Shown here: positions 15,987-24,956 of the stretch, piece after piece | Layout of the letters: the number at the start of each line of letters is the position of its first letter | Numbering within the stretch: the first letter of the stretch is position 1 | Assembly (NCBI RefSeq): GCF_005937985.2 | Contig: NZ_CP042172.1 | Span: 1,488,001-1,552,000, forward strand | Direction of reading: 5' to 3' | Length of the DNA stretch: 64,000 nucleotides | Origin: Arthrobacter sp. KBS0702 | GTDB taxonomy: Bacteria > Actinomycetota > Actinomycetes > Actinomycetales > Micrococcaceae | Made by a program: the position numbers and the translations under genes | Notes under the pieces: model-generated | Databases searched by the model: none | What the model saw: only the letters and a program-made list of their open reading frames with translations | Told to the model about the DNA's origin: nothing

Positions 15987-18692
15987 ATGGTGGATCAGCC
16001 CGCGGACGGCGTATATCCGGAACATTGGGAAGCTGATGTCGTGCTGCGCGACGGCGGCACCGCGCACCTTCGCCCCATCCACCCCGCCGACGCCGACGCC
16101 GTGCAGGCTTTCCACGTGGGCCAGTCGCAGAAGTCCATCTACATGCGCTTCTTCGCCTTCAAGTCCAAACTTTCCGCCAAGGAACTCAAGCGGTTCACCG
16201 AGGTCGACTACAAGGACCGGGTGGCCCTCGTGATCACCATCGGCGGCGAAATCATGGGCATCGGCCGCTACGACCGGCTCGATGACCCGGAGGAGGCGGA
16301 GGTGGCCTTCAATATCGCCGACGCGCACCAGGGCCGCGGGATCGGCTCCATCCTGCTCGAACACCTGGCCGCCGCGGCCCGGGAGAACGGCATCCGCAAG
16401 TTCAGCGCCGAAGTGCTGCCGGAGAACCGCAAGATGCTGATGGTCTTCTCGGACGCCGGCTACGACGTCAAACGGCACTTCGACGACGGCGTCGTGAGCC
16501 TTGAATTCAACATCGACCCCACGGACAAGTCCCGGGCCGTGATGGAGTCCCGCGAACACCGCGCCGAGGCCCGCAGCATCCAGGAGCTGCTCGCGCCGTC
16601 CTCCGTGGCCGTGATCGGGGCCAGCCGCAAGTGGGGCACCGTGGGCTACCAGTTGCTGGAGCACATCATTGAGGGCCACTTCACCGGCCCGGTCTACGCG
16701 ATCAACCCCGAGGCCCTGGAACTGGCCGGCATGCTGTCCTTCGCCAAGCTCTCCGAGGTGCCCGGCCCGGTCAACCTCGCGATCATCGCGGTCCCGTATG
16801 ACGAGGTCCCGAAGGTGGTCCAGGAGTGCGCCGAGGCCGGGGTCAAGGGCATCGTGGTGGCCACCGCCGGCTACGCGGAGGACGGCGAACGCGGCCTCGC
16901 CCGGCAGCGTGAACTGGTCCGGCAGGCCCGCGCCAACGGGATGCGTGTGATCGGCCCCGCCTCGCTCGGGATCGTCAACACCAACCCCGCCGTGTCCCTC
17001 AACGCCTCGATGGCGCCCTCGCTGGCCCGCCGCGGCGGGCTTGGCCTGTTCAGCCAGTCGGCGGCGATCGGTGTTTCGCTCTACGCCGCTTCCAGCCGCC
17101 GCCGGGTGGGCATCTCCACGTTCCTCTCCGCCGGAAACCGCGCGGACGTGTCCGGCAACGACATGATGCAGTTCTGGGAGGACGACGCCGATACCACCGC
17201 CGTCGGGCTGTATCTCGAATCCATCGGCAATCCGCGCAAGTTCTCCCGGCTGGCCCGGCGGCTCGCTCGGACCAAACCGGTGATCGTGGCCAAGTCCGAC
17301 GCCATGGGGCTGAACCTGCCGCCGGGGCATGCCGTGCGCACCACCCAGGCGCCGCCCGAAGCCTTGGACGCCATGATGCGCCAGGCAGGCGTAATCAGGG
17401 TGGAAACCATCGAGCAGCTCATGGACGTCGCCCAGATTGTCTCCAGCCAGCCGCTGCCCCAGGGCCCCGGCGTCGCCGTGTTCAGCAACTCGAGTGCGCT
17501 TGGCAAGGTGGTGGCGGACCGGGCGGCCGCGGCCGGTCTCGGCGTGGAGCGGATCGTCGCGGACGTCGACCTGGACGCCGGCATGTCCCGGGCGCTGCCG
17601 GCGCTGCGCCGCAGCCTGCAGGAGACGCTGACCATCGAGTCGGTCCACGCCGTGGTGGTCGCCCTGCTGCCGGCCCGCGGGCTCACCGTGGAGAAGATCG
17701 GCGCGGTGCTGGCCGAGTGCTCGGCTGCCGCGGCGAAACCCGTGGTGGCGGCGTTCACCGGCCTCCTTGACCCGTCCATCTACGTCGAGGGTATGGTCGG
17801 GGCCGCCGAGGACGACGCGGCGGAATCCTCCGCCGGGGTGCCCTGCTATTCCAACCCCGGGGCCGCCGTCGCCGCCCTCGCCGCGGTGGTGCGGTACGCC
17901 CAGTGGGTGGTCCGCGACCAGGGCCTGTTCGTGGAACCCGAAGGCTGCGATCCCGAGGGCGCCCACGAGGACCTGGAGGAACTGCTCCGGCCCGTCGGCG
18001 GCGAACAGCTGGTCCGGCTGGATCCGGCCGCGGCCGCCCGGCTGCTGGGTTTTTACGGCATCCGTGTGCTGCCCTCCGAAGGATTTGAGAGCGAGGACGA
18101 CGCCGTCGCTGCCGCCGACCGGCTGGGCTGGCCGGTGGCGCTGAAAACCACCGACCCGGCGCTGCGGCACCGGCTGGACCTGGGCGGGGTGCGCCTGGAC
18201 ATCCAAGACGCCGACTCGCTGCGTCGCAACATTGTGCAGATGCGCAAGTCACTGCAGCGCTACGGCTCGCCATCCCTGGAGGTGCAGTCGATGGCCCCGG
18301 TGGGGCAGGCCTGCACGTTCCGCGCCATCGAGGACCCGCTGCTGGGCCCGGTGGTGTCCTTCGGGCTCGCCGGCGACGCGGTCAACCTGCTCGATGACTG
18401 GGCGCACCGGGTTCCGCCGCTCTCCAACTCGGACGTCCACGACTTCATCCGCGCACCCCGCGCCTCCCGCAAACTCTTCGGCTACCAGGGCCTGCCCGCC
18501 GTCGACGCCGCCGCGCTCGAGGATCTCGCGGCCCGGCTGACCCGGCTCAAGGACAACCACCCGGAGATCGTGCTGGTGGAGTTCAACCCGGTCCTGGCCG
18601 GTCCCGAGGGCGCGGTGATCCTGGCAGCCGACGTCCGCATTGCCAACGCCGCGCAGCGCACCGACACGGCACGGCGGGCCATGCGCAACTAG
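15987..18692 (+). CDS. Protein lysine acetyltransferase (Pat type): GNAT fused to NDP-forming acyl-CoA ligase-like region
   Basis: A 901-residue fusion. Residues 25-175 are a GNAT acetyltransferase with acetyl-CoA loop HQGRGIG near 115. Residues 205-330 are a CoA-binding Rossmann domain (VAVIGASRKWGTVGYQLLE). Two ligase-like domains follow to about 660, then an ATP-grasp domain (680-895) with LGGVRLDI and VEFNPVL. This is the reversed order of Salmonella Pat and resembles the Streptomyces PatA layout. Such enzymes acetylate acetyl-CoA synthetase and other proteins; the ligase part usually acts as a regulatory sensor. The usual phosphohistidine loop SHTG reads GHAVRTT, so ligase activity is doubtful. 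Monocistronic, apparently leaderless. Confidence 0.9.
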   Translation: MVDQPADGVYPEHWEADVVLRDGGTAHLRPIHPADADAVQAFHVGQSQKSIYMRFFAFKSKLSAKELKRFTEVDYKDRVALVITIGGEIMGIGRYDRLDDPEEAEVAFNIADAHQGRGIGSILLEHLAAAARENGIRKFSAEVLPENRKMLMVFSDAGYDVKRHFDDGVVSLEFNIDPTDKSRAVMESREHRAEARSIQELLAPSSVAVIGASRKWGTVGYQLLEHIIEGHFTGPVYAINPEALELAGMLSFAKLSEVPGPVNLAIIAVPYDEVPKVVQECAEAGVKGIVVATAGYAEDGERGLARQRELVRQARANGMRVIGPASLGIVNTNPAVSLNASMAPSLARRGGLGLFSQSAAIGVSLYAASSRRRVGISTFLSAGNRADVSGNDMMQFWEDDADTTAVGLYLESIGNPRKFSRLARRLARTKPVIVAKSDAMGLNLPPGHAVRTTQAPPEALDAMMRQAGVIRVETIEQLMDVAQIVSSQPLPQGPGVAVFSNSSALGKVVADRAAAAGLGVERIVADVDLDAGMSRALPALRRSLQETLTIESVHAVVVALLPARGLTVEKIGAVLAECSAAAAKPVVAAFTGLLDPSIYVEGMVGAAEDDAAESSAGVPCYSNPGAAVAALAAVVRYAQWVVRDQGLFVEPEGCDPEGAHEDLEELLRPVGGEQLVRLDPAAAARLLGFYGIRVLPSEGFESEDDAVAAADRLGWPVALKTTDPALRHRLDLGGVRLDIQDADSLRRNIVQMRKSLQRYGSPSLEVQSMAPVGQACTFRAIEDPLLGPVVSFGLAGDAVNLLDDWAHRVPPLSNSDVHDFIRAPRASRKLFGYQGLPAVDAAALEDLAARLTRLKDNHPEIVLVEFNPVLAGPEGAVILAADVRIANAAQRTDTARRAMRN

Positions 18693-18797
18693 CACGCAGG
18701 CCACCGCGCGGGAGCATGGGCCGGCTGGGCAGGAACAGCAGGGCAGGAACAGCACGGCAGTTAGCAAGTCCCCAGCCGATCTGTGAAAATGGAAGCC

Positions 18798-19538
18798 ATG
18801 AGCTCCCAGCCTCCAGCATCCAAGCCCCAGGCGCCGGCCCCCGCCCGCCACGGCTCGCACCACGGCCTGCACGACCACAGCGCGCAGGGCCAGAGCCTGG
18901 AAGGCGCCCTCCAGCAGGCAGGCTTCTACCCCCGCCTAGTCGCCGACGTCGTCGCCGACGCCCTGGACGGCCGGGACTGCGTGGCCCACCTCGTCCACCT
19001 CGAGACCCACTTCGACCGGGCCGAGGTGCGCCGGCACATCACCGTGCTGGTGCTGACCGAGGACATGCTGGTCATCACGCATGTGGACGACCAGCAGCTC
19101 GACGAGGCCGGCGAGCAAATCGTCGCCCAGGTCTCCACCGAATCCGTTCCGGTGACGCAGATCCGTTCCGTGGTGCTCAGCTACGTCTACGCCCAGCCGC
19201 AGGACTACAAGCCCTCGGACCCGGTCCGTGAACTGACCCTGTCGATCGCCTGGTCCGGCGGCCAGCGCCTCGATATGGGTCCGGCCAGCTGCGGCGACCC
19301 GCAGTGCGAGGCCGACCACGGCTACAGCGGCACCATCGCGCAGGAGGACATCGTTCTGCGGATCAGCGCGGAGGCGGACGGTCTCCAGGCCGTCCAGGAC
19401 GCCAAGCTGTTCGCCCGGGCGCTCCGGGCCGTGAACACCGGCTCCACCGCGCCCGCCGCGCACGGAGTCTCGGCGCTGCCGCAGCGTCCCCGCGCCGGCG
19501 TCTTCGGAAACCGCCTCAGCCGCGGCCACCAGCGCTGA
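18798..19538 (+). CDS. DUF5998 family protein
   Basis: About 246 residues, of an actinobacterial family without known function. Residues 1-35 are disordered, Pro/Ala/His-rich. The core (40-220) is soluble alpha/beta with alternating strands such as VLVLTEDMLVITHVDD and a CGDPQCEADHGY motif whose two cysteines and histidine could bind metal. Starts are possible at GTG 18783, ATG 18789 and ATG 18798; I use the last because family homology is later still and GGAAG lies before it, but the choice is weak. Only one base separates its stop from the next gene, so it is surely co-expressed with the phosphatase-family enzyme, an arrangement I recall from other actinobacteria. Confidence 0.75.
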   Translation: MSSQPPASKPQAPAPARHGSHHGLHDHSAQGQSLEGALQQAGFYPRLVADVVADALDGRDCVAHLVHLETHFDRAEVRRHITVLVLTEDMLVITHVDDQQLDEAGEQIVAQVSTESVPVTQIRSVVLSYVYAQPQDYKPSDPVRELTLSIAWSGGQRLDMGPASCGDPQCEADHGYSGTIAQEDIVLRISAEADGLQAVQDAKLFARALRAVNTGSTAPAAHGVSALPQRPRAGVFGNRLSRGHQR

Positions 19539-19539
19539 A

Positions 19540-20811
19540 ATGATGCCGGTCCGTGCCTCCCAGTCCCCGGTGCCCGCCCCGCAGGCGCCCCTCCCGACCC
19601 CCGGCGGCCAGGCGGGGATGCCGGCCGCCCCGGCCTACGGGGACCGTTCCATCGCCGAGGTGCTCAGCAGCGCCGCGGCCAGCCTCGGCGTCCCGGGCTT
19701 CGACAACCGGCTGAAGCTCCCCGCCGCGAAGCATGTCTGCGTTGTCCTCGCCGACGGCCTGGGCCGGCAGCTGCTCAAACAGAAGTCAGCCCACACGCCG
19801 TTCCTGCGGTCCGTGCTGCAGGCGGGCCAGGGCGCCGTGCCGGCCTGGGTCGATTCGGCCTTCCCGTCCACGACTGTCGCGTCGCTGGCCAGCTTCGGCA
19901 CCGGACTGCCCGCCGGACAGCACGGCATGGTCGGTTATGACGTCCTCGACCCGGACCAGGACCGGGTGGTCAACATGCTGGGCAACTGGGACGACGGCGT
20001 CGACCCGCAGCAATGGCAGCCGCTGCCCACTGTCTTCGAGCGGGCCGCCGGGCATGTCGACGTCAGCACCGTCGCCCTGCCGCGGTTCAGCGACTCCGCG
20101 ATGACCAGGGCCGCGCTGCGGGGCGGACGCTTCCTGGCCGGGACCACCTCCCACGCCCGGACCGCCGCCGCGGGGGAGGCCATGGCCGCCGCCGAGAGCT
20201 CGCTGATGTACTTCTACGTCCACGAACTGGACAAGGCCGGGCACCGCTACGGCTGCCAGTCACCGCAGTGGGAACACCAGCTCGAAGAGCTGGACGCGAC
20301 CGTGCGCCGGCTCAATGCAGCCCTCCCCGCCGGCACCACAGTGCTGGTCACCGGCGACCACGGAATGGTCGACGTTCCTGAACCGCAGCGGATCGACTAC
20401 TCTGCCCACCCGGAGCTGATTGTCGGCGTCCGGCACACGGCGGGGGAGCCGCGCATGGTGCACCTCTACCTTGAGGACGGAACGGACGACGCCGGCCGGC
20501 GGCGGCTGCTGGACGCCTGGCGGACGCGGTTCGGCGACCGGATCTGGGCCTTCACCCGGGAAGAGGCGGTGGCCGCCGGGCTGTTCGGTGAAGTCCGCGG
20601 CCCGGTGACTGCACGGATCGGCGACGTCATGATCGCCGCCCGCGACGCGCTGGCCTTCTACGACACCCGGCGGGTCCAGGCGCGCGCGCTTGAGGTGGTC
20701 GGCCAGCACGGTTCGCTGACCAGGGCGGAGCGGGAGGTCCCGCTGCTGTGCTTCAAGGCTGAGGGGAAAACCGGCGGAGCGAAGGCTGCCCGCAAGGTTC
20801 CGCGGCGCTGA
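19540..20811 (+). CDS. Alkaline phosphatase family protein (nucleotide pyrophosphatase/phosphodiesterase-like)
   Basis: A 423-residue hydrolase of the alkaline-phosphatase/NPP superfamily. Metal-site and nucleophile segments are VVLADGLGRQLL (Asp, near 68), the serine/threonine nucleophile region FPSTTVASLASFGTG (near 108-122), YVHELDKAGHRYG (Asp/His near 230) and VTGDHGMVDVP (near 270). No signal peptide is visible, so it probably acts in the cytoplasm. Substrate is unknown; nucleotide diesters are the family default. ATGATG at the start offers two adjacent start codons. Operon with the DUF5998 gene; its 3' end faces sepH. Confidence 0.88.
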   Translation: MMPVRASQSPVPAPQAPLPTPGGQAGMPAAPAYGDRSIAEVLSSAAASLGVPGFDNRLKLPAAKHVCVVLADGLGRQLLKQKSAHTPFLRSVLQAGQGAVPAWVDSAFPSTTVASLASFGTGLPAGQHGMVGYDVLDPDQDRVVNMLGNWDDGVDPQQWQPLPTVFERAAGHVDVSTVALPRFSDSAMTRAALRGGRFLAGTTSHARTAAAGEAMAAAESSLMYFYVHELDKAGHRYGCQSPQWEHQLEELDATVRRLNAALPAGTTVLVTGDHGMVDVPEPQRIDYSAHPELIVGVRHTAGEPRMVHLYLEDGTDDAGRRRLLDAWRTRFGDRIWAFTREEAVAAGLFGEVRGPVTARIGDVMIAARDALAFYDTRRVQARALEVVGQHGSLTRAEREVPLLCFKAEGKTGGAKAARKVPRR

Positions 20812-20866
20812 ACCTCTTCCTGTTTCGGCCCTAGCCTGACGGGCGGTTCGTGCCGGGCGGTACGTG

Positions 20867-22345
20867 TTAGTCGCTGCGGGTGCCGAAGACGATTTCATCC
20901 CAGCTGGGAACGCTGGACCGCTTGGGCTTGGAGGGCTGGCGTTCCGGGGTTTCCGGCTCCCGCTCGTCGCGGGAGGAATCGCTGTGCGATGACTCTGTGC
21001 CGGACAGGTCCGGGCGGGCCGGGCCAGCGTGGGCCGGATCGGTGCGGGGGGAGGCCGGGCCCTGCGCTGCGGGGGAGCCGGCCTGCGCGCGCCGGGACGG
21101 TCCGCCGCCGAGCAGCTCATCCAGCCCGGGGCTGGACGTGGGACCGGTGCGGACCGGCCGCAACTGCGAAGCCGCGATGGTGATTTCGCGGGTCTCGGTG
21201 CTGACCCCGTCGTGCAGCTTCAGCGCGTCGTCGCCGTCGTCGTTGTCCTGGTGCCGCGGCGCCAGGCTCAGCCGCGAGAGCATTGAGGGCCGGGCGTCCC
21301 GGCGTCGCGCAAATGCATCAGGAACCGCATCCGGGCGAGGTTCCGAGTGCGGCTCGGTCTTGGCTGCCGACGGCGTCTCTTCCTCCGCAGCGGGCGCGGG
21401 TTTCCCGGAAGCGTCGTCGTGGCCGCCGCCGTCGTCCGTCGGCGGTGGGACCTCGGACGGCCGGGGGTGGGCGGCCGGAACACCGTTGGTTAGGAGCAGC
21501 GCCAAGGCGTCGTCGGCGTCCTCGTCAAGGCCCAGGCGGTGCCCGCGGCGTGACCGGAGCATGTCCAGCAGTCCGTCGGCGTCCTTTTCCTGCTGGGCCC
21601 CGAAGGGATGGACGACGCTGAGCTGCGCGGTGGCGGTGCGGGCCGCGGCCTCCGCGTCGGTTTCGAAATCGAAGGGGCGGTCCGAGACCGCGGAGAGCCT
21701 GCGGGCCGGGACCGGGCCGTCAATCGGCTCGAGTTCACTGAGCTGCTGGGCCCAGCGGTTGGCGTTCTGCAGCGACTTGCGCGCCGGACTGAACGTCCAC
21801 ATCGCCGGCGGCTCTTCGCCGATCGCGGCGTGGGCGCCGGACGGGGCTTCGAACCGGGCCACCACTTTCCAGCTGCCGTCCGGGCGGCGCCAGGAATCCC
21901 ACTCCACGCTGGAGGGTTCGATCCCGTGGGCCCGGAGCCGGTGTGTGACCATCTCGTCCAGTGTGGCGGGCTGGTCGCCGAAGAAGGAGCGGTAGCTGTC
22001 GTGCCCTGCGGACGGGGACGCCACCTCGATCTTGCGGGCCTGCTGCGCGACGTACTCGCGTTCGGCAAGCACAGGGCCCTCGTAGCGCTGGACCTTCGCC
22101 AGCGGAATGCCGGAAAGTTCGGCCACCTCGGCGGCCGTGGCGCCGCTGCGGATCCTGGCCTGGATGTCGCGGGGGGACATGGCAATGGGCGCGGTGCCCA
22201 CACCGGAAGCGGCCTTCGCCGGCGTCCGGCTGGCAGCCGTCCGAAGAGCCTCATCGATCGGCAGCTGGAACATCTCGCCGCCGGTGCCACTCAACAGGAG
22301 ATGCTCCCCGTCGTCGTGGACGCCTACAAGCCGTAGATCCTGCAT
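20867..22345 (-). CDS. sepH: Septation protein SepH (DUF3071)
   Basis: A 492-residue cell-division regulator. In Streptomyces, SepH binds FtsZ and promotes Z-ring formation. The N-terminus MQDLRLVGVHDDGEHLLL and the helix-turn-helix region MSPRDIQARIRSGATAAEVA through VQRYEGPVLAEREYV (about 55-105) are diagnostic. The second half (200-480) is a long acidic, Pro/Ser/Glu-rich disordered tail ending in a basic VPSWDEIVFG motif, conserved in family members. ATG 22345 is chosen over one at 22390 because GGAGGA lies 5 bases upstream. First gene, leftward, of the conserved sepH-dxs neighbourhood. Confidence 0.93.
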   Translation of the reverse strand: MQDLRLVGVHDDGEHLLLSGTGGEMFQLPIDEALRTAASRTPAKAASGVGTAPIAMSPRDIQARIRSGATAAEVAELSGIPLAKVQRYEGPVLAEREYVAQQARKIEVASPSAGHDSYRSFFGDQPATLDEMVTHRLRAHGIEPSSVEWDSWRRPDGSWKVVARFEAPSGAHAAIGEEPPAMWTFSPARKSLQNANRWAQQLSELEPIDGPVPARRLSAVSDRPFDFETDAEAAARTATAQLSVVHPFGAQQEKDADGLLDMLRSRRGHRLGLDEDADDALALLLTNGVPAAHPRPSEVPPPTDDGGGHDDASGKPAPAAEEETPSAAKTEPHSEPRPDAVPDAFARRRDARPSMLSRLSLAPRHQDNDDGDDALKLHDGVSTETREITIAASQLRPVRTGPTSSPGLDELLGGGPSRRAQAGSPAAQGPASPRTDPAHAGPARPDLSGTESSHSDSSRDEREPETPERQPSKPKRSSVPSWDEIVFGTRSD

Positions 22346-22670
22346 ACAAATCCTCCACCCTGGCATTACTAACATTCGAAACTCTGCCACCGATGGGCAG
22401 CGAATCCGGTTAGGAGGGTGGGCGCGCCGTGATTTTCCGCGACTTTCCGCCTCATTCGGCGTGACTAGGGCAGGCCCTGTTGCACCCGGACCGCATGCCT
22501 CTGGTATTCGGCTTGGGATGCGCGTAAAAATGGCCCGACATCGGGCACAAAAAGCGCTTGTCCGGCGTTGACATCGGTGAACCGAACCCGGCCGTACCGG
22601 GGGCTACCAGCCCCCACCGGTGCGGAGGCGGCGACCCAACCCAACCAATGCGGAGTGTGAGCAACAACTA
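22346..22670. other. Divergent intergenic region sepH / DUF4193
   Basis: 325 bases without a gene. It must hold both promoters. On the plus strand TTGACA (22568-22573) is a good -35 but no matching TAnnnT -10 follows at 16-18 bases. A 7-bp hairpin GGGGGCT/AGCCCCC (22599-22615) lies in the probable DUF4193 leader. Nothing else recognised. Confidence 0.6.
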
Positions 22671-22970
22671 ATGGCGACAGACTACGATGCGCCGCGCAAG
22701 ACTGAAGAAGACCTCAACGAGGATTCCATCGAGGAACTGAAGTCGCGGCGTACGGACAAGCCTTCCGCGGTGGTCGATGAGGACGAAACCGACCTCGCCG
22801 AAGGCTATGAACTCCCGGGCGCTGATCTGTCCGGCGAGGAGCTGCTGGTTCGGGTCCTGCCCGCCCAGGCAGACGAATTTACCTGTGCCTCCTGCTTCCT
22901 CGTCCGCCACCGCTCGCAGATCGCCCGCGAAAAGGACGGCCTTAAGTACTGCAAGGACTGCGAGGGCTAA
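22671..22970 (+). CDS. DUF4193 domain protein
   Basis: A 99-residue acidic protein conserved in actinobacteria. The N-terminus is charged and flexible (TEEDLNEDSIEELKSRR). The C-terminus has a treble-clef-like pair CASC (near 78-81) and CKDC (near 94-97), so a small zinc site is likely. ATG 22671 is the family-typical start MATDYDAPRKTEEDL, not the earlier in-frame ATG at 22620. The family keeps company with dut and sepH in many actinobacteria. Function unknown. Confidence 0.85.
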   Translation: MATDYDAPRKTEEDLNEDSIEELKSRRTDKPSAVVDEDETDLAEGYELPGADLSGEELLVRVLPAQADEFTCASCFLVRHRSQIAREKDGLKYCKDCEG

Positions 22971-23010
22971 GGGCCGCCAGGTTCAGCGGGACAGCGTTAG
23001 CGGAACAGCT

Positions 23011-23493
23011 TCAGCGGGACAGCGCGGCGACGAGCTCGTCCGGGTGCCGCGAGGACGCCAGCCAGTACGGGGTTCGGTCCGAGGGGTCGGTGATCTCGAT
23101 CCGGACCACGGGATCGATCCAGCCGCGGATGCACATGAACGCCAGGCCGTTGAGCCGGGTGCCACGCTCCGCCGTCGCCTCCGCCCCGCGGAACGCCTCG
23201 GCGGCCCCGATGAAGCTCCGGTCGATCGTGGCCCGCCCGACGCGCAGGGTTCCGGCGGTGACCGAGATGGAGGGTGTGGACAGGACCAGCAGTACGGCCA
23301 GGATGACGAAGAGCACCACGGCGGCCGTGATGCCGGCGGCGATGCTGATCGGCGCGAACACCAGGATGCCGGCCCCGGCCAGCCCAGCCGCCACCAGCCA
23401 GATCCAGAAGCTCGGCCAGAGCTTCTCGCTATAGAGGACGGTGGCGTTGTGGGGGGTGTTGGAGGCAGGCACGGCGGCGCTGGATTCGGGCAT
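23011..23493 (-). CDS. DUF3093 domain membrane protein
   Basis: A 160-residue protein with two helices (residues 28-48 and 50-72) followed by a soluble domain containing the conserved block ITDPSDRTPYWLASSRHPDEL near the C-terminus. DUF3093 is found beside dut throughout actinobacteria on the opposite strand, as here. Function unknown; the end of the domain suggests a lipid- or nucleotide-binding surface but nothing proves it. Its start lies 121 bases from that of dut, facing away, so the two share a control region. Confidence 0.85.
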   Translation of the reverse strand: MPESSAAVPASNTPHNATVLYSEKLWPSFWIWLVAAGLAGAGILVFAPISIAAGITAAVVLFVILAVLLVLSTPSISVTAGTLRVGRATIDRSFIGAAEAFRGAEATAERGTRLNGLAFMCIRGWIDPVVRIEITDPSDRTPYWLASSRHPDELVAALSR

Positions 23494-23600
23494 GGGTCCA
23501 GCTTTCCACTTTTCCCGGGCCTTTTCACCTTGGCCAGGCCGTCGCTACCCGGCGCGCGGCAGCGGCGGCGGCGCGGTAGGTCGATCCTCCCCGCGGGCGT

Positions 23601-23606
23601 TACAGT
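23601..23606 (+). promoter_or_regulatory. -10 element near dut start
   Basis: TACAGT ending 8 bases before the GTG start of dut; transcription would start at or 1-2 bases before the codon. Confidence 0.45.
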
Positions 23607-23614
23607 GGGGAACT

Positions 23615-24160
23615 GTGACTGAAGAAACGACTGCTGTGAACACCCCGCCGGCAGAGCCCGCCGCCAGCGCCTTCCCGGCCGCCGACATCCCTGCCTACGG
23701 AGCCCCCACCCTGAAGGTGCAGCTGAAAATGCTCGACGCCGGCCTGGAGCCGCCGTCGTATGCCCACCCGGGCGACGCTGGCGCGGACCTGCGCGCGCGC
23801 GAGGACGTCGTCCTCGGCCCGGGGGAGCGTCGGCTGGTGCCCACCGGCGTCTCCATCGCCCTTCCGGACGGCTTCGTCGCGCTGATCCACCCCCGCTCCG
23901 GCCTCGCCACCAAGCACGGTCTGACCGTCGTGAACGCTCCCGGCACCGTGGATGCGGGGTACCGCGGGGAGATCGCGGTGACTCTGCTGAATACTGACCG
24001 TGAGCAGGCGATTGAACTGCGGCGCGGCGATAGAATTGCACAAATGGTCATCCAGCGGGTGGAGTACGCCGACTTCGTGCCCGTCCAGGAACTCAGCGAT
24101 TCCGTCCGCGGCGGCGGCGGCTTCGGCTCCACCGGCGGATTCGGCGCCCCCGGGGCCTGA
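23615..24160 (+). CDS. dut: dUTP diphosphatase
   Basis: A 181-residue trimeric dUTPase that hydrolyses dUTP to dUMP and PPi, preventing uracil in DNA and feeding dTMP synthesis. All five motifs are present: DAGADL (1), HPRSGLA (2), GTVDAGYRGE (3), RGDRIAQMV (4) and the C-terminal Gly-rich RGGGGFGSTG (5), which closes over the active site. GTG 23615 (MTEETTAVNT) is preferred to an ATG at 23441, whose extra 58 residues are not family-like and overlap DUF3093 coding. The N-terminal 30 residues are a Pro/Ala-rich extension. First gene of a run into DUF3710 and the OB-fold gene. Confidence 0.95.
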   Translation: MTEETTAVNTPPAEPAASAFPAADIPAYGAPTLKVQLKMLDAGLEPPSYAHPGDAGADLRAREDVVLGPGERRLVPTGVSIALPDGFVALIHPRSGLATKHGLTVVNAPGTVDAGYRGEIAVTLLNTDREQAIELRRGDRIAQMVIQRVEYADFVPVQELSDSVRGGGGFGSTGGFGAPGA

Positions 24161-24239
24161 ACCCCGGCCGTTAGACACAGCTGTTCCCCGCACGGCGGCC
24201 GAGGGCGTCGGGCGGGATCACAACTAAGGAGACAACCCC

Positions 24240-24956
24240 ATGGTTTTTGGGCGTGGCAGGAAAGCCAAACAGGAGCAGTTGACGGACACCGGCGAGACCC
24301 GGGAAGCCGAGGGTGTTGACGCCGGCGCAGCCGCCGGGGCCAAGGACGATGCCGTCCGCAATGCCGGCCCGTATGACGCCTCGGAAATCGACAACCAGGA
24401 CGGCTACGTCGACCTCGGCGCCCTGCTGATTGCCCCGCGCGAAGGTCTGCAGCTCCGCCTCGAGGTCGAGGAAGCCACCCAGCGCGTTGTCGCCGTGACC
24501 ATGGACCTGGAAGGTTCCAGCCTGCAGCTGCAGGCTTTCGCGGCGCCACGCTCCGAGGGCCTCTGGGACGAAATCCGCGAGCAGATCGGCCAGTCCGTGG
24601 GCAGCCAGGGCGGCCAGGTGGATGAGATCGAGGGCCACTTCGGCATCGAACTCGTCGCCAAGCTGCCCGCCGGCGACGGCAGCGAGGGCTACCGCGTGGC
24701 CCGGTTCATCGGCGTCGACGGTCCCCGCTGGTTCCTCCGCGGCGTCCTCGGCGGGGAAGCGGCGCTGGACCGTTCCGCCGCCGCCGGGCTCGAGGAGCTT
24801 TTCCGCCAGATCGTTGTGGTGCGGGGCGAGAACCCGATGCCGCCGCGCGACCTGCTCCAGCTCCGCCTTCCCCGGGACTCCGGCGCGCCCGCGCCGCAGG
24901 GTGCCCCGGAGTTTGACCAGCCCGAGCGCGGACCGGAGATTACCCAGATTGGGTGA
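24240..24956 (+). CDS. DUF3710 domain protein
   Basis: A 238-residue soluble protein of the actinobacterial DUF3710 family (Rv2696c-like). After a charged N-terminus (MVFGRGRKAKQEQL) comes a conserved GPYDASEIDNQDGYVDLGAL block near 42-62 and a WFLRGVLGG motif near 165. It has a good ribosome-binding site (TAAGGAG, 7 bases before ATG). Function unknown. Its end overlaps the possible TTG start of the next gene by 8 bases. Confidence 0.9.
   Translation: MVFGRGRKAKQEQLTDTGETREAEGVDAGAAAGAKDDAVRNAGPYDASEIDNQDGYVDLGALLIAPREGLQLRLEVEEATQRVVAVTMDLEGSSLQLQAFAAPRSEGLWDEIREQIGQSVGSQGGQVDEIEGHFGIELVAKLPAGDGSEGYRVARFIGVDGPRWFLRGVLGGEAALDRSAAAGLEELFRQIVVVRGENPMPPRDLLQLRLPRDSGAPAPQGAPEFDQPERGPEITQIG

Noticed and set aside
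22568..22615. TTGACA promoter for DUF4193
   Set aside because: No acceptable -10 at 16-18 bases; kept only as a remark in the intergenic entry.
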